Origin: Faecalicatena contorta | Lineage (GTDB): Bacteria; Bacillota; Clostridia; Lachnospirales; Lachnospiraceae | DNA: 64,000 nt | NCBI RefSeq assembly: GCF_021531975.1 | Contig: NZ_JAFBIY010000005.1 | Span: forward strand, 124,001 to 188,000 | Direction: 5' to 3' | Shown: piece by piece, positions 25,944-34,801 of the stretch | How positions within the stretch are numbered: position 1 is the stretch's first letter | How the letters are laid out: each line of letters begins with the position of its first letter | The notes under the pieces: generated by a model | What the model saw: the letters and a program-made list of their open reading frames with translations, nothing else | The model's database searches: none | What the model was told of the DNA's origin: nothing | Program-made: the position numbers and the translations under genes

Positions 25944-27878
25944 ATGGCAGAGAAATCAAAATATTACATTACGACAGCGATTGCGTATACATCAGGAAAG
26001 CCACATATCGGAAACACATATGAGATCGTGCTGGCAGACGCAATTGCCCGTTACAAGAGAAGTCAGGGATATGATGTATTTTTCCAGACAGGAACAGATG
26101 AGCATGGTCAGAAGATTGAGTTAAAGGCAGAAGAAGCAGGCATTACACCGAAGGAATTTGTTGACGGTGTCGCAGGAGAGATTAAGAATATCTGGGATAT
26201 GATGAATACTTCTTATGATAAGTTTATCCGTACGACCGATGAAGATCACGAGAAGCAGGTACAGAAGATCTTCAAGAAGTTATATGAGAAGGGAGACATT
26301 TACAAGGGCTCCTATGAAGGACTTTACTGTACACCATGTGAGTCTTTCTGGACAGAGTCACAGCTTGTAGACGGCAAATGCCCGGACTGCGGACGTGAAG
26401 TAAAGCCGGCGAAGGAAGAGGCTTACTTCTTTAAAATGAGCAAATATGCAGATCGCCTGATTGAGCATATCAATACACATCCGGAATTTATACAGCCTGT
26501 ATCACGTAAAAATGAGATGATGAACAACTTCCTCCTTCCGGGGCTGCAGGATCTGTGCGTATCCCGAACATCCTTCAAGTGGGGAATCCCGGTGGATTTT
26601 GACCCGAAACACGTGGTTTATGTATGGCTGGATGCACTGACAAACTATATCACAGGAATCGGTTACGACTGTGACGGTAATAATACAGAATTATTTAACA
26701 AAAACTGGCCGGCAGACCTGCATCTGATCGGAAAAGATATCATCCGTTTCCACACCATTTACTGGCCAATCTTCCTGATGGCACTGGATCTTCCACTTCC
26801 GAAGCAGGTATTCGGACATCCGTGGCTTCTGCAGGGAGACGGAAAGATGAGTAAGTCCAAAGGAAACGTACTCTACGCAGATGAACTGGTAGATTTCTTC
26901 GGCGTGGATGCCGTACGTTACTTCGTACTTCATGAGATGCCGTTTGATAACGATGGAGTCATTTCCTGGGAGCTTATGGTAGAGCGTATGAACTCTGACC
27001 TTGCAAACACACTTGGAAATCTGGTAAACAGAACCATTTCCATGACAAATAAATATTTCGGCGGCGTAGTCACAGACAAAGGCGTTGCCGTAACAGAAGA
27101 AGACAAGGCAGTAGACGCCGATCTTAAGGCAGTTGTGGCAAATGTACCGAAAGCCGTAGATGCTAAGATGGACGACCTCCGTGTGGCAGACGCAATCACA
27201 GAGATCTTTACACTGTTCAAACGCTGCAACAAATACATCGATGAGACAATGCCATGGGCACTTGCAAAAGAAGAAGAAAAGAAAGACCGTCTGGAGACCG
27301 TACTCTTCAACCTGATTGAAAGTATCAAGGCAGGAGCCAGACTTCTGGAATCCTTCATGCCAGAGACATCCGAGAAGATCCTCGCACAGCTCGGCGATGG
27401 CAAGGTAACAGAGAAGCCGGAGATCCTGTTCCAGCGTCTTGACATTGAAGAAGTAATGAAAAAAGTAGCAGAGCTTCATCCGGCAGTAGAAGAAGCAGAT
27501 GCAAAAGAGGCGACTGCTGAAGAAGAGCAGGTAATTGATATAGAAGCAAAGCCGGAGATCACATTTGACGACTTTGGCAAAATGCAGTTCCAGGTAGGCG
27601 AGATCATTGCCTGCGAAGAAGTGAAAAAATCAAGAAAACTTCTTTGCTCCCAGGTAAAGATCGGAAGCCAGGTAAAACAGATCGTGTCCGGAATCAAGGC
27701 ACATTATACAGCCGAAGAGATGGTAGGCAAGAAAGTCATGGTGCTCGTTAACCTGAAGCCAGCTAAGCTGGCCGGGGTGCTGTCCGAAGGAATGCTTCTG
27801 TGTGCAGAAGATGCGGATGGTAATCTGGCATTGATGACACCAGAAAAAGAAATGCCGGCAGGGGCAGAAATTTGTTAA
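25944..27878 (+). CDS. metG: Methionyl-tRNA synthetase with C-terminal tRNA-binding domain
   Basis: 644 residues. The class I motifs are PHIGNTYE (HIGH) near residue 20 and KMSKSKGN near 300. There is one zinc knuckle, with CTPCESFW and CPDCGR around residues 130-150. The C-terminal 105 residues form an OB-fold tRNA-binding (EMAP/Arc1p-like) domain (FGKMQFQVGEI...SGIKAHY). An acidic linker near 515-530 joins them. It charges both initiator and elongator tRNA-Met. Its stop codon lies at the first bases of a palindrome copy. Confidence 0.97.
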   Translation: MAEKSKYYITTAIAYTSGKPHIGNTYEIVLADAIARYKRSQGYDVFFQTGTDEHGQKIELKAEEAGITPKEFVDGVAGEIKNIWDMMNTSYDKFIRTTDEDHEKQVQKIFKKLYEKGDIYKGSYEGLYCTPCESFWTESQLVDGKCPDCGREVKPAKEEAYFFKMSKYADRLIEHINTHPEFIQPVSRKNEMMNNFLLPGLQDLCVSRTSFKWGIPVDFDPKHVVYVWLDALTNYITGIGYDCDGNNTELFNKNWPADLHLIGKDIIRFHTIYWPIFLMALDLPLPKQVFGHPWLLQGDGKMSKSKGNVLYADELVDFFGVDAVRYFVLHEMPFDNDGVISWELMVERMNSDLANTLGNLVNRTISMTNKYFGGVVTDKGVAVTEEDKAVDADLKAVVANVPKAVDAKMDDLRVADAITEIFTLFKRCNKYIDETMPWALAKEEEKKDRLETVLFNLIESIKAGARLLESFMPETSEKILAQLGDGKVTEKPEILFQRLDIEEVMKKVAELHPAVEEADAKEATAEEEQVIDIEAKPEITFDDFGKMQFQVGEIIACEEVKKSRKLLCSQVKIGSQVKQIVSGIKAHYTAEEMVGKKVMVLVNLKPAKLAGVLSEGMLLCAEDADGNLALMTPEKEMPAGAEIC

Positions 27879-27920
27879 ATTTGGGACGTAGACTTTTTAA
27901 AAAAGTCTACGTCCCAAATT
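27878..27920. repeat. GGGACG palindrome family, copy 5 (GGGACGTAGAC variant)
   Basis: 21-bp perfect arms with a 1-nt centre. It overlaps the last base of the metG stop. The words AAAAAATGTGGTGTACC and AAAAATGTCCTGTACC follow, a mirror image of the arrangement before ileS. Confidence 0.95.
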
Positions 27921-27980
27921 AAAAAATGTGGTGTACCTAAATGAAAAATGTCCTGTACCTTTAGAAGGGAGAGATTTGTG

Positions 27981-28967
27981 ATGGAAAAAATTAGAATTGG
28001 TATCGTTGGATATGGTAATATAGGACGTGGTGTTGAACGTGCGATTGTCCGTAATGAGGACATGGAGCTGAAAGCAGTATTTACAAGAAGAGATCCTGCT
28101 TCCGTAAAGATTGCAACAGAGGGTGTGGCTGTTGTTGCAATGGATGATATGGTAAGTATGAAAGATGAAATTGATGTCATGGTACTTTGTGGTGGATCTG
28201 CCACAGATTTACCGGTTATGGGTCCGCAGATTGCTGCGAATTTTAATACGATTGACAGTTTTGATACGCATGCGAGAATTCCGGAGTATTTTGCGAATGT
28301 TGACAAGGCGGCAAAGGAAGGCAAGAATATCAGTATTATTTCTGTAGGCTGGGATCCGGGTATGTTTTCATTAAATCGTCTGTATGCGGAGTCTATTCTT
28401 CCGCAGGGCAGTACGTATACTTTCTGGGGAAAAGGTGTAAGCCAGGGACATTCTGATGCCATCCGACGTGTGGAGGGTGTAAAGAATGGTATCCAGTATA
28501 CGGTTCCGATCGAGGCGGCAGTTGACCGTGTGAGAAGTGGCTGTGAGCCGACCCTTACAACGCGGGAAAAACATTTGCGTGAATGTTATGTAGTGCCGGA
28601 AGAGGGTGCTGATCTGAAAGCGATTGAAGAGGCCATAAGGACAATGCCGAATTATTTTGCCGAATATGATACAACAGTAACATTTATTACAGAAGAAGAA
28701 TTAAAAGAACAGCACAGTAAAATGCCACATGGTGGTTTTGTGATTCGAAGTGGGGAGACTGGAACAGAGGGGAATAAGCACATTATCGAATATTCACTGA
28801 AGCTGGATTCTAACCCAGAGTTTACAGCGTGTGTATTGATCTGCTATGCAAGAGCAGCGTACCGTCTGTCAAAAGCCGGAGAAAGTGGCGCGAGAAGTGT
28901 ATTTGACATCGCCCCGGCATTATTGTGCCAGAAAACACCAGAACAGTTACGGGCAGAGTTACTGTAA
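27981..28967 (+). CDS. ddh: meso-Diaminopimelate dehydrogenase
   Basis: 328 residues from ATG 27981 (RBS GAAGGGAGAG). The Rossmann motif GIVGYGNIGRG starts at residue 6. Family signatures are seen further on: VGWDPGMFSLNR, WGKGVSQGHSDA and KMPHGGFVIRSG. The enzyme aminates tetrahydrodipicolinate in one NADPH-dependent step to meso-DAP, feeding lysine and peptidoglycan synthesis. The in-frame start at 27948 lies in palindrome satellite sequence and is unlikely. Confidence 0.95.
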   Translation: MEKIRIGIVGYGNIGRGVERAIVRNEDMELKAVFTRRDPASVKIATEGVAVVAMDDMVSMKDEIDVMVLCGGSATDLPVMGPQIAANFNTIDSFDTHARIPEYFANVDKAAKEGKNISIISVGWDPGMFSLNRLYAESILPQGSTYTFWGKGVSQGHSDAIRRVEGVKNGIQYTVPIEAAVDRVRSGCEPTLTTREKHLRECYVVPEEGADLKAIEEAIRTMPNYFAEYDTTVTFITEEELKEQHSKMPHGGFVIRSGETGTEGNKHIIEYSLKLDSNPEFTACVLICYARAAYRLSKAGESGARSVFDIAPALLCQKTPEQLRAELL

Positions 28968-28993
28968 TATAAAAAAAGGGACACGGTAAATGA

Positions 28994-29037
28994 AAATTGG
29001 GGACGGGGGTTTTTTGAAAAAACCCCGTCCCCAATTT
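28994..29037. repeat. GGGACG palindrome family, copy 6
   Basis: Arms of about 21 bp with one extra G on the left (GGGACGGGGG). The satellite AAAGGGACACGGTAAATG is immediately upstream. Its right end abuts the tatD RBS (AGGAGG). Confidence 0.95.
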
Positions 29038-29047
29038 AGGAGGTAAT

Positions 29048-29812
29048 ATGATTTTTGATACACATGCACATTATGATGATGCACAATTTGATGCGGATCG
29101 AGACGAACTGCTTATGTCTATGAAGGAAAATGATGTAGGTACGATTGTGAATGTGAGTGCGACGTATGCATCTTGTGAAAAGGTGATTGCACTGGCAAAG
29201 AAATATCCGTTTATGTATGCGGCGACGGGTATTCATCCGGATGAGGTGGGGAGTCTGAATGAGGAGACTTTTTCACAGCTTAAGATATGGTGCCAGGAGG
29301 AAAAGGTGGTAGCGGTAGGGGAGATTGGCCTTGATTATTATTGGGATAAGGAATCTCATGAAGAGCAGAAGAAATGGTTCATACGGCAGCTTCACCTGGC
29401 GCGAGAGCTGAATCTCCCTGTAAATATTCACAGTCGAGATGCATCTGAAGATACCTTTCAGATTATGAAGGAGTATGGAAAAGGTTTAGAAGGTATCATC
29501 CATTGCTTTTCCGGCTCCAAAGAACTGGCGCTGGAATATGTAAAACTTGGCTTTCATATTGGTGTAGGAGGAGTTGTAACATTTAAAAATGGAAAGAAAT
29601 TGAAGCAGGTAGTGGAAGCAATACCGCTGACTTCCATTGTATTGGAGACAGATTGTCCGTATCTGGCACCGGAACCGTATCGAGGAAAACGGAACAATTC
29701 CAGTTATATCCGCTATGTGGCGGAGGAGATTGCAAGCCTTAAAGGTGTTACCTTTGAGGAGGTTGTTCGTCAAACGGAAGAGAATGCAAAGAAGATTTAT
29801 AGAATCCAGTAA
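29048..29812 (+). CDS. tatD: TatD family metal-dependent hydrolase (DNase)
   Basis: 254 residues with the TatD TIM-barrel signatures: DTHAHYDD at the N-terminus (metal His pair), VGEIGLDYYWD around residue 95, NIHSRDA near 128, HCFSGS near 155, and LETDCPYLAP near 200. Members are 3'-5' exonucleases or D-aminoacyl hydrolases in the cytoplasm. The strong RBS AGGAGG comes right after palindrome copy 6. rsmA follows 140 nt downstream, a common clostridial neighbourhood. Confidence 0.95.
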   Translation: MIFDTHAHYDDAQFDADRDELLMSMKENDVGTIVNVSATYASCEKVIALAKKYPFMYAATGIHPDEVGSLNEETFSQLKIWCQEEKVVAVGEIGLDYYWDKESHEEQKKWFIRQLHLARELNLPVNIHSRDASEDTFQIMKEYGKGLEGIIHCFSGSKELALEYVKLGFHIGVGGVVTFKNGKKLKQVVEAIPLTSIVLETDCPYLAPEPYRGKRNNSSYIRYVAEEIASLKGVTFEEVVRQTEENAKKIYRIQ

Positions 29813-29834
29813 AAGGGGACACGGTAAATGCAAG

Positions 29835-29872
29835 TTGGGGACGGGGTTTTTTGAAAAAAACCCCGTCCCCAA
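29835..29872. repeat. GGGACG palindrome family, copy 7
   Basis: Near-perfect arms TTGGGGACGGGGTTTTTT and complement, preceded by the satellite AAGGGGACACGGTAAATG. It serves as the tatD terminator. Confidence 0.95.
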
Positions 29873-29952
29873 AAATTTCATATATTATTAATTTTATTTT
29901 TTTTTATCTTATTGTATAATAGTAGAAATATCTAAAAACAGGAGCATATGAT

Positions 29953-30825
29953 ATGAATACGCCAACATTAGGGAATCCGCAGAATACCATCGAAGTTTTA
30001 CAAAAGTATCAATTTACATTTCAGAAGAAATTTGGACAGAATTTCCTGATCGATACGCATGTACTGGATAAGATTATTAAAGCAGCAGAGATTACAAAGG
30101 ATGATATGGTCCTTGAGATTGGTCCGGGTATCGGAACGATGACGCAGTATCTGGCAGAGGCAGCAGGAAAAGTAGTGGCAGTTGAGGTAGACAGGAATCT
30201 CATCCCGATTCTTTCTGACACACTGAGTGCTTATGATAATGTGCGAATCATCAATGAAGATGTGCTGAAGGTTGATATTGGCAGACTGACACAGGAGGAA
30301 AATGCAGGACGCCCGATCAAGGTAGTGGCGAACCTTCCTTATTATATTACAACGCCGATCATTATGGGATTATTTGAAAATCATGTGCCGATGCAGAGTA
30401 TAACAGTTATGGTGCAAAAAGAAGTGGCAGACCGCATGCAGACAGGACCGGGCAATAAGGATTACGGTGCACTCACTCTGGCTGTTCAATATTATGCGAA
30501 GCCGTACATCGTGGCAAATGTACCGCCGAATTGTTTTATGCCAAGACCAAAGGTCGGGTCTGCCGTTATAAGGCTTACCTGCCATGAGAAACCGCCGGTA
30601 GATGTACGGGACGAGAAGCTTATGTTTGATATTATCCGCGCATCCTTTAATCAGAGAAGGAAGACTCTGGTAAATGGACTGAGTAATGCCGGAACATTAC
30701 CATTTTCAAAAGAAGTGATAACAAAAGCTGTTGAAACACTTGGGAAAGGAGTAAGCGTCAGAGGGGAAGCATTGACACTGGAAGAATTTGCAAGGCTAAG
30801 TAACTGCCTGCACGAGTATTTATAA
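29953..30825 (+). CDS. rsmA: 16S rRNA dimethyladenosine transferase
   Basis: 290 residues (KsgA family). The SAM-binding motif is EIGPGIGTMTQYLAE near residue 56, the catalytic NLPYYITTPI is near 128, and FNQRRKTLVNGL is near 235. It dimethylates two adjacent adenines at the 3' end of 16S rRNA during small-subunit maturation. Start ATG 29953 has the RBS CAGGAG 8 nt upstream. A TATAAT box lies at 29915-29920, without a clear -35. Confidence 0.97.
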   Translation: MNTPTLGNPQNTIEVLQKYQFTFQKKFGQNFLIDTHVLDKIIKAAEITKDDMVLEIGPGIGTMTQYLAEAAGKVVAVEVDRNLIPILSDTLSAYDNVRIINEDVLKVDIGRLTQEENAGRPIKVVANLPYYITTPIIMGLFENHVPMQSITVMVQKEVADRMQTGPGNKDYGALTLAVQYYAKPYIVANVPPNCFMPRPKVGSAVIRLTCHEKPPVDVRDEKLMFDIIRASFNQRRKTLVNGLSNAGTLPFSKEVITKAVETLGKGVSVRGEALTLEEFARLSNCLHEYL

Positions 30826-30842
30826 CAGAAAGGAAGATGATG

Positions 30843-32204
30843 ATGTCAGCAAAAAGATTATTTGAGATTACACCGGAGATTCAGCATTTTGCAGAGTTAT
30901 GTGAGAAAAACAATGCGATTGATAAAGAACTATATTCACAGTATGAGGTTAAGCGTGGACTAAGAGATGTAAACGGTAAGGGCGTGCTTGCCGGACTGAC
31001 GAACATTTCTGATGTATGTGCAACGAAAGTTGTGAATGGAAAAGAGGTTCCGTGTGCGGGCAAGCTCTACTACCGCGGGTATAATATTAAGGATCTTGTA
31101 AAAGGTTTCCTTAAGGAAAAAAATTACGGATTTGAGGAGATCGCATATTTGCTTTTGTTCGGTGAACTCCCAACAGCGCAGGAGCTTATGACATTTCATG
31201 ATACTCTTGTTGAGAGACGGACACTGCCGCCGAATTTTGTGAGAGATGTTGTAATGAAGGCACCAAGCGGCGATATGATGAACAGCCTGTCACGTGCGAT
31301 CTTGAATCTGTATTCTTATGATGACAAAGCAGATGACACATCGATTCCGAATGTGCTCAGACAGTGCCTGAATCTGATCAGCGAGTTTCCGATGCTTATG
31401 GTGTACAGTTACCATGCATATAATTATCGGATGGGCGAAGACCTGTACATCTATGCACCTTCACCGGAGCTTTCTACCGCAGAAAATATTCTGATGATGC
31501 TCAGAGAGAATAAGAAGTATACGAAGCTGGAAGCGAAGATTCTGGATATGGCACTTGTCCTTCATATGGATCATGGCGGCGGAAATAATTCTACATTTAC
31601 GACCCATGTTGTTACGTCTTCCGGAACGGATACCTATTCAACGATTTCAGCTGCGATGGCATCTCTGAAGGGACCAAAGCATGGCGGGGCAAATATTAAA
31701 GTTACGCAGATGTTTGAAGATATGAAAGCAAATGTTTCTGACTGGGAGGATGAAGACGAGGTCAGACAGTACCTCTGTGATCTGCTGGATAAGAAAGCAT
31801 TTGATCAGAAGGGTCTGATCTACGGAATGGGACATGCGATCTATTCGGTATCTGACCCGAGAGCGGATATTTTTAAGAAGTTCGTGCGCCAGCTGGCAAA
31901 AGAAAAAGGCCGTGAGAAAGAGTATGCATTATATGAGATGGTAGAGCATATGGCACCGGAAGTGATCGGTGAAAAGCGTAAGATTTACAAGGGCGTTAAC
32001 GCCAATGTTGATTTTTACAGCGGACTTGTTTATAACATGCTGGATCTTCCACCGTCACTTTATACGCCAATCTTTGCAGCAGCACGTATTGTAGGGTGGA
32101 GCGCACATCGCCTGGAGGAGCTTAAGAATGTAGATAAGATCATACGTCCGGCATACAAGCCGTTAGCTCCTTATCGCGAGTATGTCCCGATAGAGGATCG
32201 ATAG
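30843..32204 (+). CDS. Citrate synthase
   Basis: 453 residues from the third of three consecutive ATGs, which best fits the spacing from AAAGGAAG. Catalytic features are seen: HMDHGGGNNSTFTTHVV around residue 240, GPKHGGANIKV near 280, and GMGHAIYSVSDPRAD near 325. It condenses acetyl-CoA and oxaloacetate to citrate, probably for glutamate supply through a partial oxidative branch in an anaerobe. It lies 17 nt after rsmA on the same strand. Confidence 0.95.
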   Translation: MSAKRLFEITPEIQHFAELCEKNNAIDKELYSQYEVKRGLRDVNGKGVLAGLTNISDVCATKVVNGKEVPCAGKLYYRGYNIKDLVKGFLKEKNYGFEEIAYLLLFGELPTAQELMTFHDTLVERRTLPPNFVRDVVMKAPSGDMMNSLSRAILNLYSYDDKADDTSIPNVLRQCLNLISEFPMLMVYSYHAYNYRMGEDLYIYAPSPELSTAENILMMLRENKKYTKLEAKILDMALVLHMDHGGGNNSTFTTHVVTSSGTDTYSTISAAMASLKGPKHGGANIKVTQMFEDMKANVSDWEDEDEVRQYLCDLLDKKAFDQKGLIYGMGHAIYSVSDPRADIFKKFVRQLAKEKGREKEYALYEMVEHMAPEVIGEKRKIYKGVNANVDFYSGLVYNMLDLPPSLYTPIFAAARIVGWSAHRLEELKNVDKIIRPAYKPLAPYREYVPIEDR

Positions 32205-32226
32205 TAGTTATTTGGAGGCACAGAAG

Positions 32227-33189
32227 ATGAAGAATGAGTTTCGTTATCCGTCCAGAGATGGAGTTACGGAAATACATGCAATAGAATGGAAGCCGGAAGG
32301 AGAAGTAAAAGCAGTGCTTCAGATATGCCATGGTATGGTGGAGTATATCGGGCGATATGATGCATTTGCTTCTTATCTCTGTGAAAGAGGAATTTACGTG
32401 ACCGGTCATGACCATCTTGGACATGGAGGTTCGGTTCAGAGTAAAGAATATTATGGATACTTCCATAAGGAAAATGGAAATGAATATGTGGTCGGTGATA
32501 TTCATAAGCTGCGGGAGATCACGCAGAAGAAATATCCAGATGTTCCTTATTTCATGCTGGGACATAGCATGGGCTCGTTTCTGTTGCGGCAATATCTGAC
32601 ATTATATGGACAGGGGCTGTCGGGCGCAATTATCATGGGAACCGGTAGGAAGAGCTCATTGGTTCTGGATTTCGGTCGTCTTCTTTGCCGTATGTTAGCA
32701 GCATGCAAGGGATGGAATTATCGAAGTACATTTATCGATAATCTGGGGTTTGGTGCCTATAACAGGAGATTTGAGCCCGCTGCAACGAATAAGGACTGGC
32801 TTTCTTCTGATCCGGAAACATGCCAGAAATATATTGCTGATCCATTGTGTAATTTTACATTTACGGTAAATGCATATTATCATATGTTTGGTGGCATGAA
32901 AGTTCTGACAAAAAAGGAAAGTATGAAAAGAATCCCCAGGAATCTTCCGGTATTTTTCGTTGCCGGCGCAGAAGATCCGGTTGGAAATTTTGGAAAAGAT
33001 GTGCAAAGGGTATATGAGAAATATCGCGATGCAGGCATAGAGGATGTGCGGATCAAGCTGTACGAGGGTGACCGGCATGAGATCCTGAATGAAAAGGACC
33101 GGCAGCAGGTATATGAGGATCTGTACTGCTGGATTGCGGAAGTGCTGAAAGAGTTCTACGAGGCGACAGAAGAAGAGCATAATGAATGA
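32227..33189 (+). CDS. Alpha/beta hydrolase (monoacylglycerol lipase-like)
   Basis: 320 residues from ATG 32227 (GGAGG 10 nt upstream). The oxyanion segment is CHGMVEYIGRYD, the nucleophile elbow is LGHSMGSF (Ser near residue 120), the acid is in AGAEDPVG and the catalytic His in EGDRHEIL. This triad and the serine hydrolase_4 layout fit monoglyceride lipase or lysophospholipase. There is no signal peptide, so it is cytoplasmic. The substrate is not determined. It follows citrate synthase by 22 nt. Confidence 0.88.
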   Translation: MKNEFRYPSRDGVTEIHAIEWKPEGEVKAVLQICHGMVEYIGRYDAFASYLCERGIYVTGHDHLGHGGSVQSKEYYGYFHKENGNEYVVGDIHKLREITQKKYPDVPYFMLGHSMGSFLLRQYLTLYGQGLSGAIIMGTGRKSSLVLDFGRLLCRMLAACKGWNYRSTFIDNLGFGAYNRRFEPAATNKDWLSSDPETCQKYIADPLCNFTFTVNAYYHMFGGMKVLTKKESMKRIPRNLPVFFVAGAEDPVGNFGKDVQRVYEKYRDAGIEDVRIKLYEGDRHEILNEKDRQQVYEDLYCWIAEVLKEFYEATEEEHNE

Positions 33190-33198
33190 AATATTAAT

Positions 33199-33233
33199 AA
33201 ATCTCTCGGAATTTTGTGTTCCGGGAGATTTTT
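33199..33233 (+). terminator. Intrinsic terminator after the hydrolase gene
   Basis: AAATCTCTCGGAA / TTCCGGGAGATTT with a 6-nt loop and a T-run. Confidence 0.9.
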
Positions 33234-33275
33234 CGTTGTGAAATGTGTTTCGTAAAACGAGATGATTGACTTTTA

Positions 33276-33617
33276 TCATTTATAAGCCGTTTGGCTTCTG
33301 GACTGGCGTTCGTCAGATTCCGGGAAATCCAAATTATATTGCACACGAAAACTTGTTTGTATTATACTGAAAGGGGAAAACTTCATTACTATCAGGCCGT
33401 CATGGATTTAATCGTGCGAGCGAACTGGGAACAAATGGAGGAGGGAAGAAATATGTGCGAAGCGTTGAGAGAATTATTTGCAGATGAATTAGAAAAATCA
33501 AGGGAAATTGCCATGGAACAGAATCGTATAGGAGATATTGTGAAAGCCGCGAATGACGCGGAGTATCAGAAGAGTCTTTTTGAGGAGTTTGGCTTACAGT
33601 ATACGCGAAGTAGGTAA
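33276..33617 (+). pseudogene. Rpn-like gene with internal deletion (third copy)
   Basis: The upstream block of the intact gene is conserved here: a GCCGT..GGCTTCTGGACTGGC palindromic stretch, then TTGCAC, spacer, TATACT and GAAAGG. The coding part jumps from the first few bases straight to YYQAVMDLIVRANWEQMEEGR. The Gln-rich tract is also gone, and a different tail follows (IGDIVKAANDAEYQKSLFEEFGLQYTRSR). About 190 N-terminal codons, including the catalytic core, are missing. The downstream half is more diverged than the copy at 10.96 kb, so this is an older event. Confidence 0.8.
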
Positions 33618-33635
33618 TGCTAAAGAATTTTTCTT

Positions 33636-33899
33636 GACTTCAATTTAGATTATGTCTATTGTGGTCAACCTTGTTAGCTTTATTTGTTGACCTTTATTTA
33701 ATATTTCTCTTTTAAAGTCAATATTTTTTGCATACTTGAGTGACCGCAATTCATATTTCTATGAGTAAGGTCACTTTTCTATTCGTGTTTAGTTGACCGC
33801 AATTCAAGTATTCTTTATTACAGTCATTTTTTTACACGTATTTGGTTGACCTCAATCTCACTATTCACAAATACAGTCAACTTTTCCCTATACTAAAGG
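33636..33899. repeat. Five tandem 52-53-bp units, each TGAC-N24/25-GTCA
   Basis: Units start at 33636, 33688, 33741, 33794 and 33847. Each begins TGAC followed by a mostly CAAT-containing stretch. Each carries an inverted GTCA at offset 28 (first unit) or 29 (the others), then about 20 AT-rich bases. Apart from these half-sites (units 3 and 4 share TGACCGCAATTCA) the units differ widely. The array fills most of the gap between the Rpn remnant and the TetR gene. No cas genes are near and no identical repeats occur, so it is not a CRISPR. A binding-site array is the simplest reading. Confidence 0.85.
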
Positions 33900-33939
33900 G
33901 TTAGTTGTCTCTTGAAAAACGGATGCACATCTGTTAAAA

Positions 33940-33955
33940 TTGGCTTGCAAGCCAA
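33940..33955. promoter_or_regulatory. Perfect 16-bp palindrome before the TetR gene
   Basis: TTGGCTTGCAAGCCAA reads the same on both strands, 23 nt before the chosen start of the TetR-type regulator. Size and position fit an autoregulatory TetR operator. Confidence 0.6.
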
Positions 33956-33978
33956 GATGTATGGCAGGGGGTGATCGA

Positions 33979-34680
33979 GTGGCAGTACGCAGTGACGGGC
34001 TACAGACGAAAAAGCGGATCCTGCAGGCATGTGTCAGGCTGTTTCTGGAAAACGGATATCATCAGACGACCATGCTGCAGATTCTCAGGGAAGCGAAAGT
34101 CTCCTCCAGCAGTTTTCAGAATCTTTTTCACAGCAAGGACGGTGTTCTGATGGAGCTGGTGGGATTCATGTATGAAAATCAGTTCGGTATGGCCAGAAGT
34201 GTTGCGGGCGAGGCGCTCCCGCCGGTGTATGTCTATGCGGCAGAAACCGCTCTTCAGATCACGCTGACGGAGCTGAATGAAAATCTGCGGGAGATCTATC
34301 TGGAAGCCTACACCCAGGAACGCGTGCTGGATTACATCCAGCGGGCCACGGCGAAGGAACTGTACCGGATCTTCGGTCCTTATCAGCCGGAACTTACGGA
34401 GCAGGATTTCTACGAGCTGGAATTCGGTTCGGCAGGACTGATGCGCGGCTATATGGCAAATCCCTGCACAGAAGATTTCACGCTGGAGCGGAAGCTCAAC
34501 AAGTTCGTGACGCTGGCGCTTCGTGGCTACAAGGTGCCGGAGGACGAACTGCAGAAGGTGCTTACGTTCCTCGCGGGGCTGGATATGCGCAGCATTGCCC
34601 AGTCGGTCATGGAAGAATTGTTCCGCCGGCTTGCTATGCACTATGATTTTTCCCTGGACGGACTTCTTCCACAGGGATAG
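33979..34680 (+). CDS. TetR/AcrR family transcriptional regulator
   Basis: 233 residues from GTG 33979, with AGGGGG 8 nt upstream; an ATG at 33961 in the same frame is possible. The N-terminal HTH is clear (TKKRILQACVRLFLENGYHQ, then QILREAKVSSSSFQNLFHSKDGVL). The C-terminal ligand domain is helical and not assignable to a subfamily. Codon use is visibly more GC-rich at third positions than in the housekeeping genes around it, hinting at transfer. Palindromes lie on both sides. The adjacent surface-protein gene is the likely target. Confidence 0.85.
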   Translation: MAVRSDGLQTKKRILQACVRLFLENGYHQTTMLQILREAKVSSSSFQNLFHSKDGVLMELVGFMYENQFGMARSVAGEALPPVYVYAAETALQITLTELNENLREIYLEAYTQERVLDYIQRATAKELYRIFGPYQPELTEQDFYELEFGSAGLMRGYMANPCTEDFTLERKLNKFVTLALRGYKVPEDELQKVLTFLAGLDMRSIAQSVMEELFRRLAMHYDFSLDGLLPQG

Positions 34681-34698
34681 AAGCAAATAAAGTTGATT

Positions 34699-34740
34699 TG
34701 CAAGGGAGTACTCCCTTGCATAGGGGAATTCCCCTATGCA
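34699..34740. promoter_or_regulatory. Two overlapping perfect palindromes (22 and 24 bp)
   Basis: 34699-34720 is a perfect palindrome centred on GGGAGTACTCCC. 34717-34740 is another centred on GGGGAATTCCCC. They share the four bases TGCA. Neither is followed by a T-run, so operator or attenuator function is more likely than termination. They lie 60 nt before the surface-protein start. Confidence 0.7.
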
Positions 34741-34801
34741 ATCTCCCTCTGAACAAATTCCTTTTCTACGGAGTACAGAAAAGCTAAGAAAGGAAATATA
34801 T

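Noticed and set aside
33636-33899. CRISPR array
   Set aside because: Unit spacing is regular, but the units share only short half-sites, no identical repeats of 23 nt or more exist, and no cas genes are in the window.
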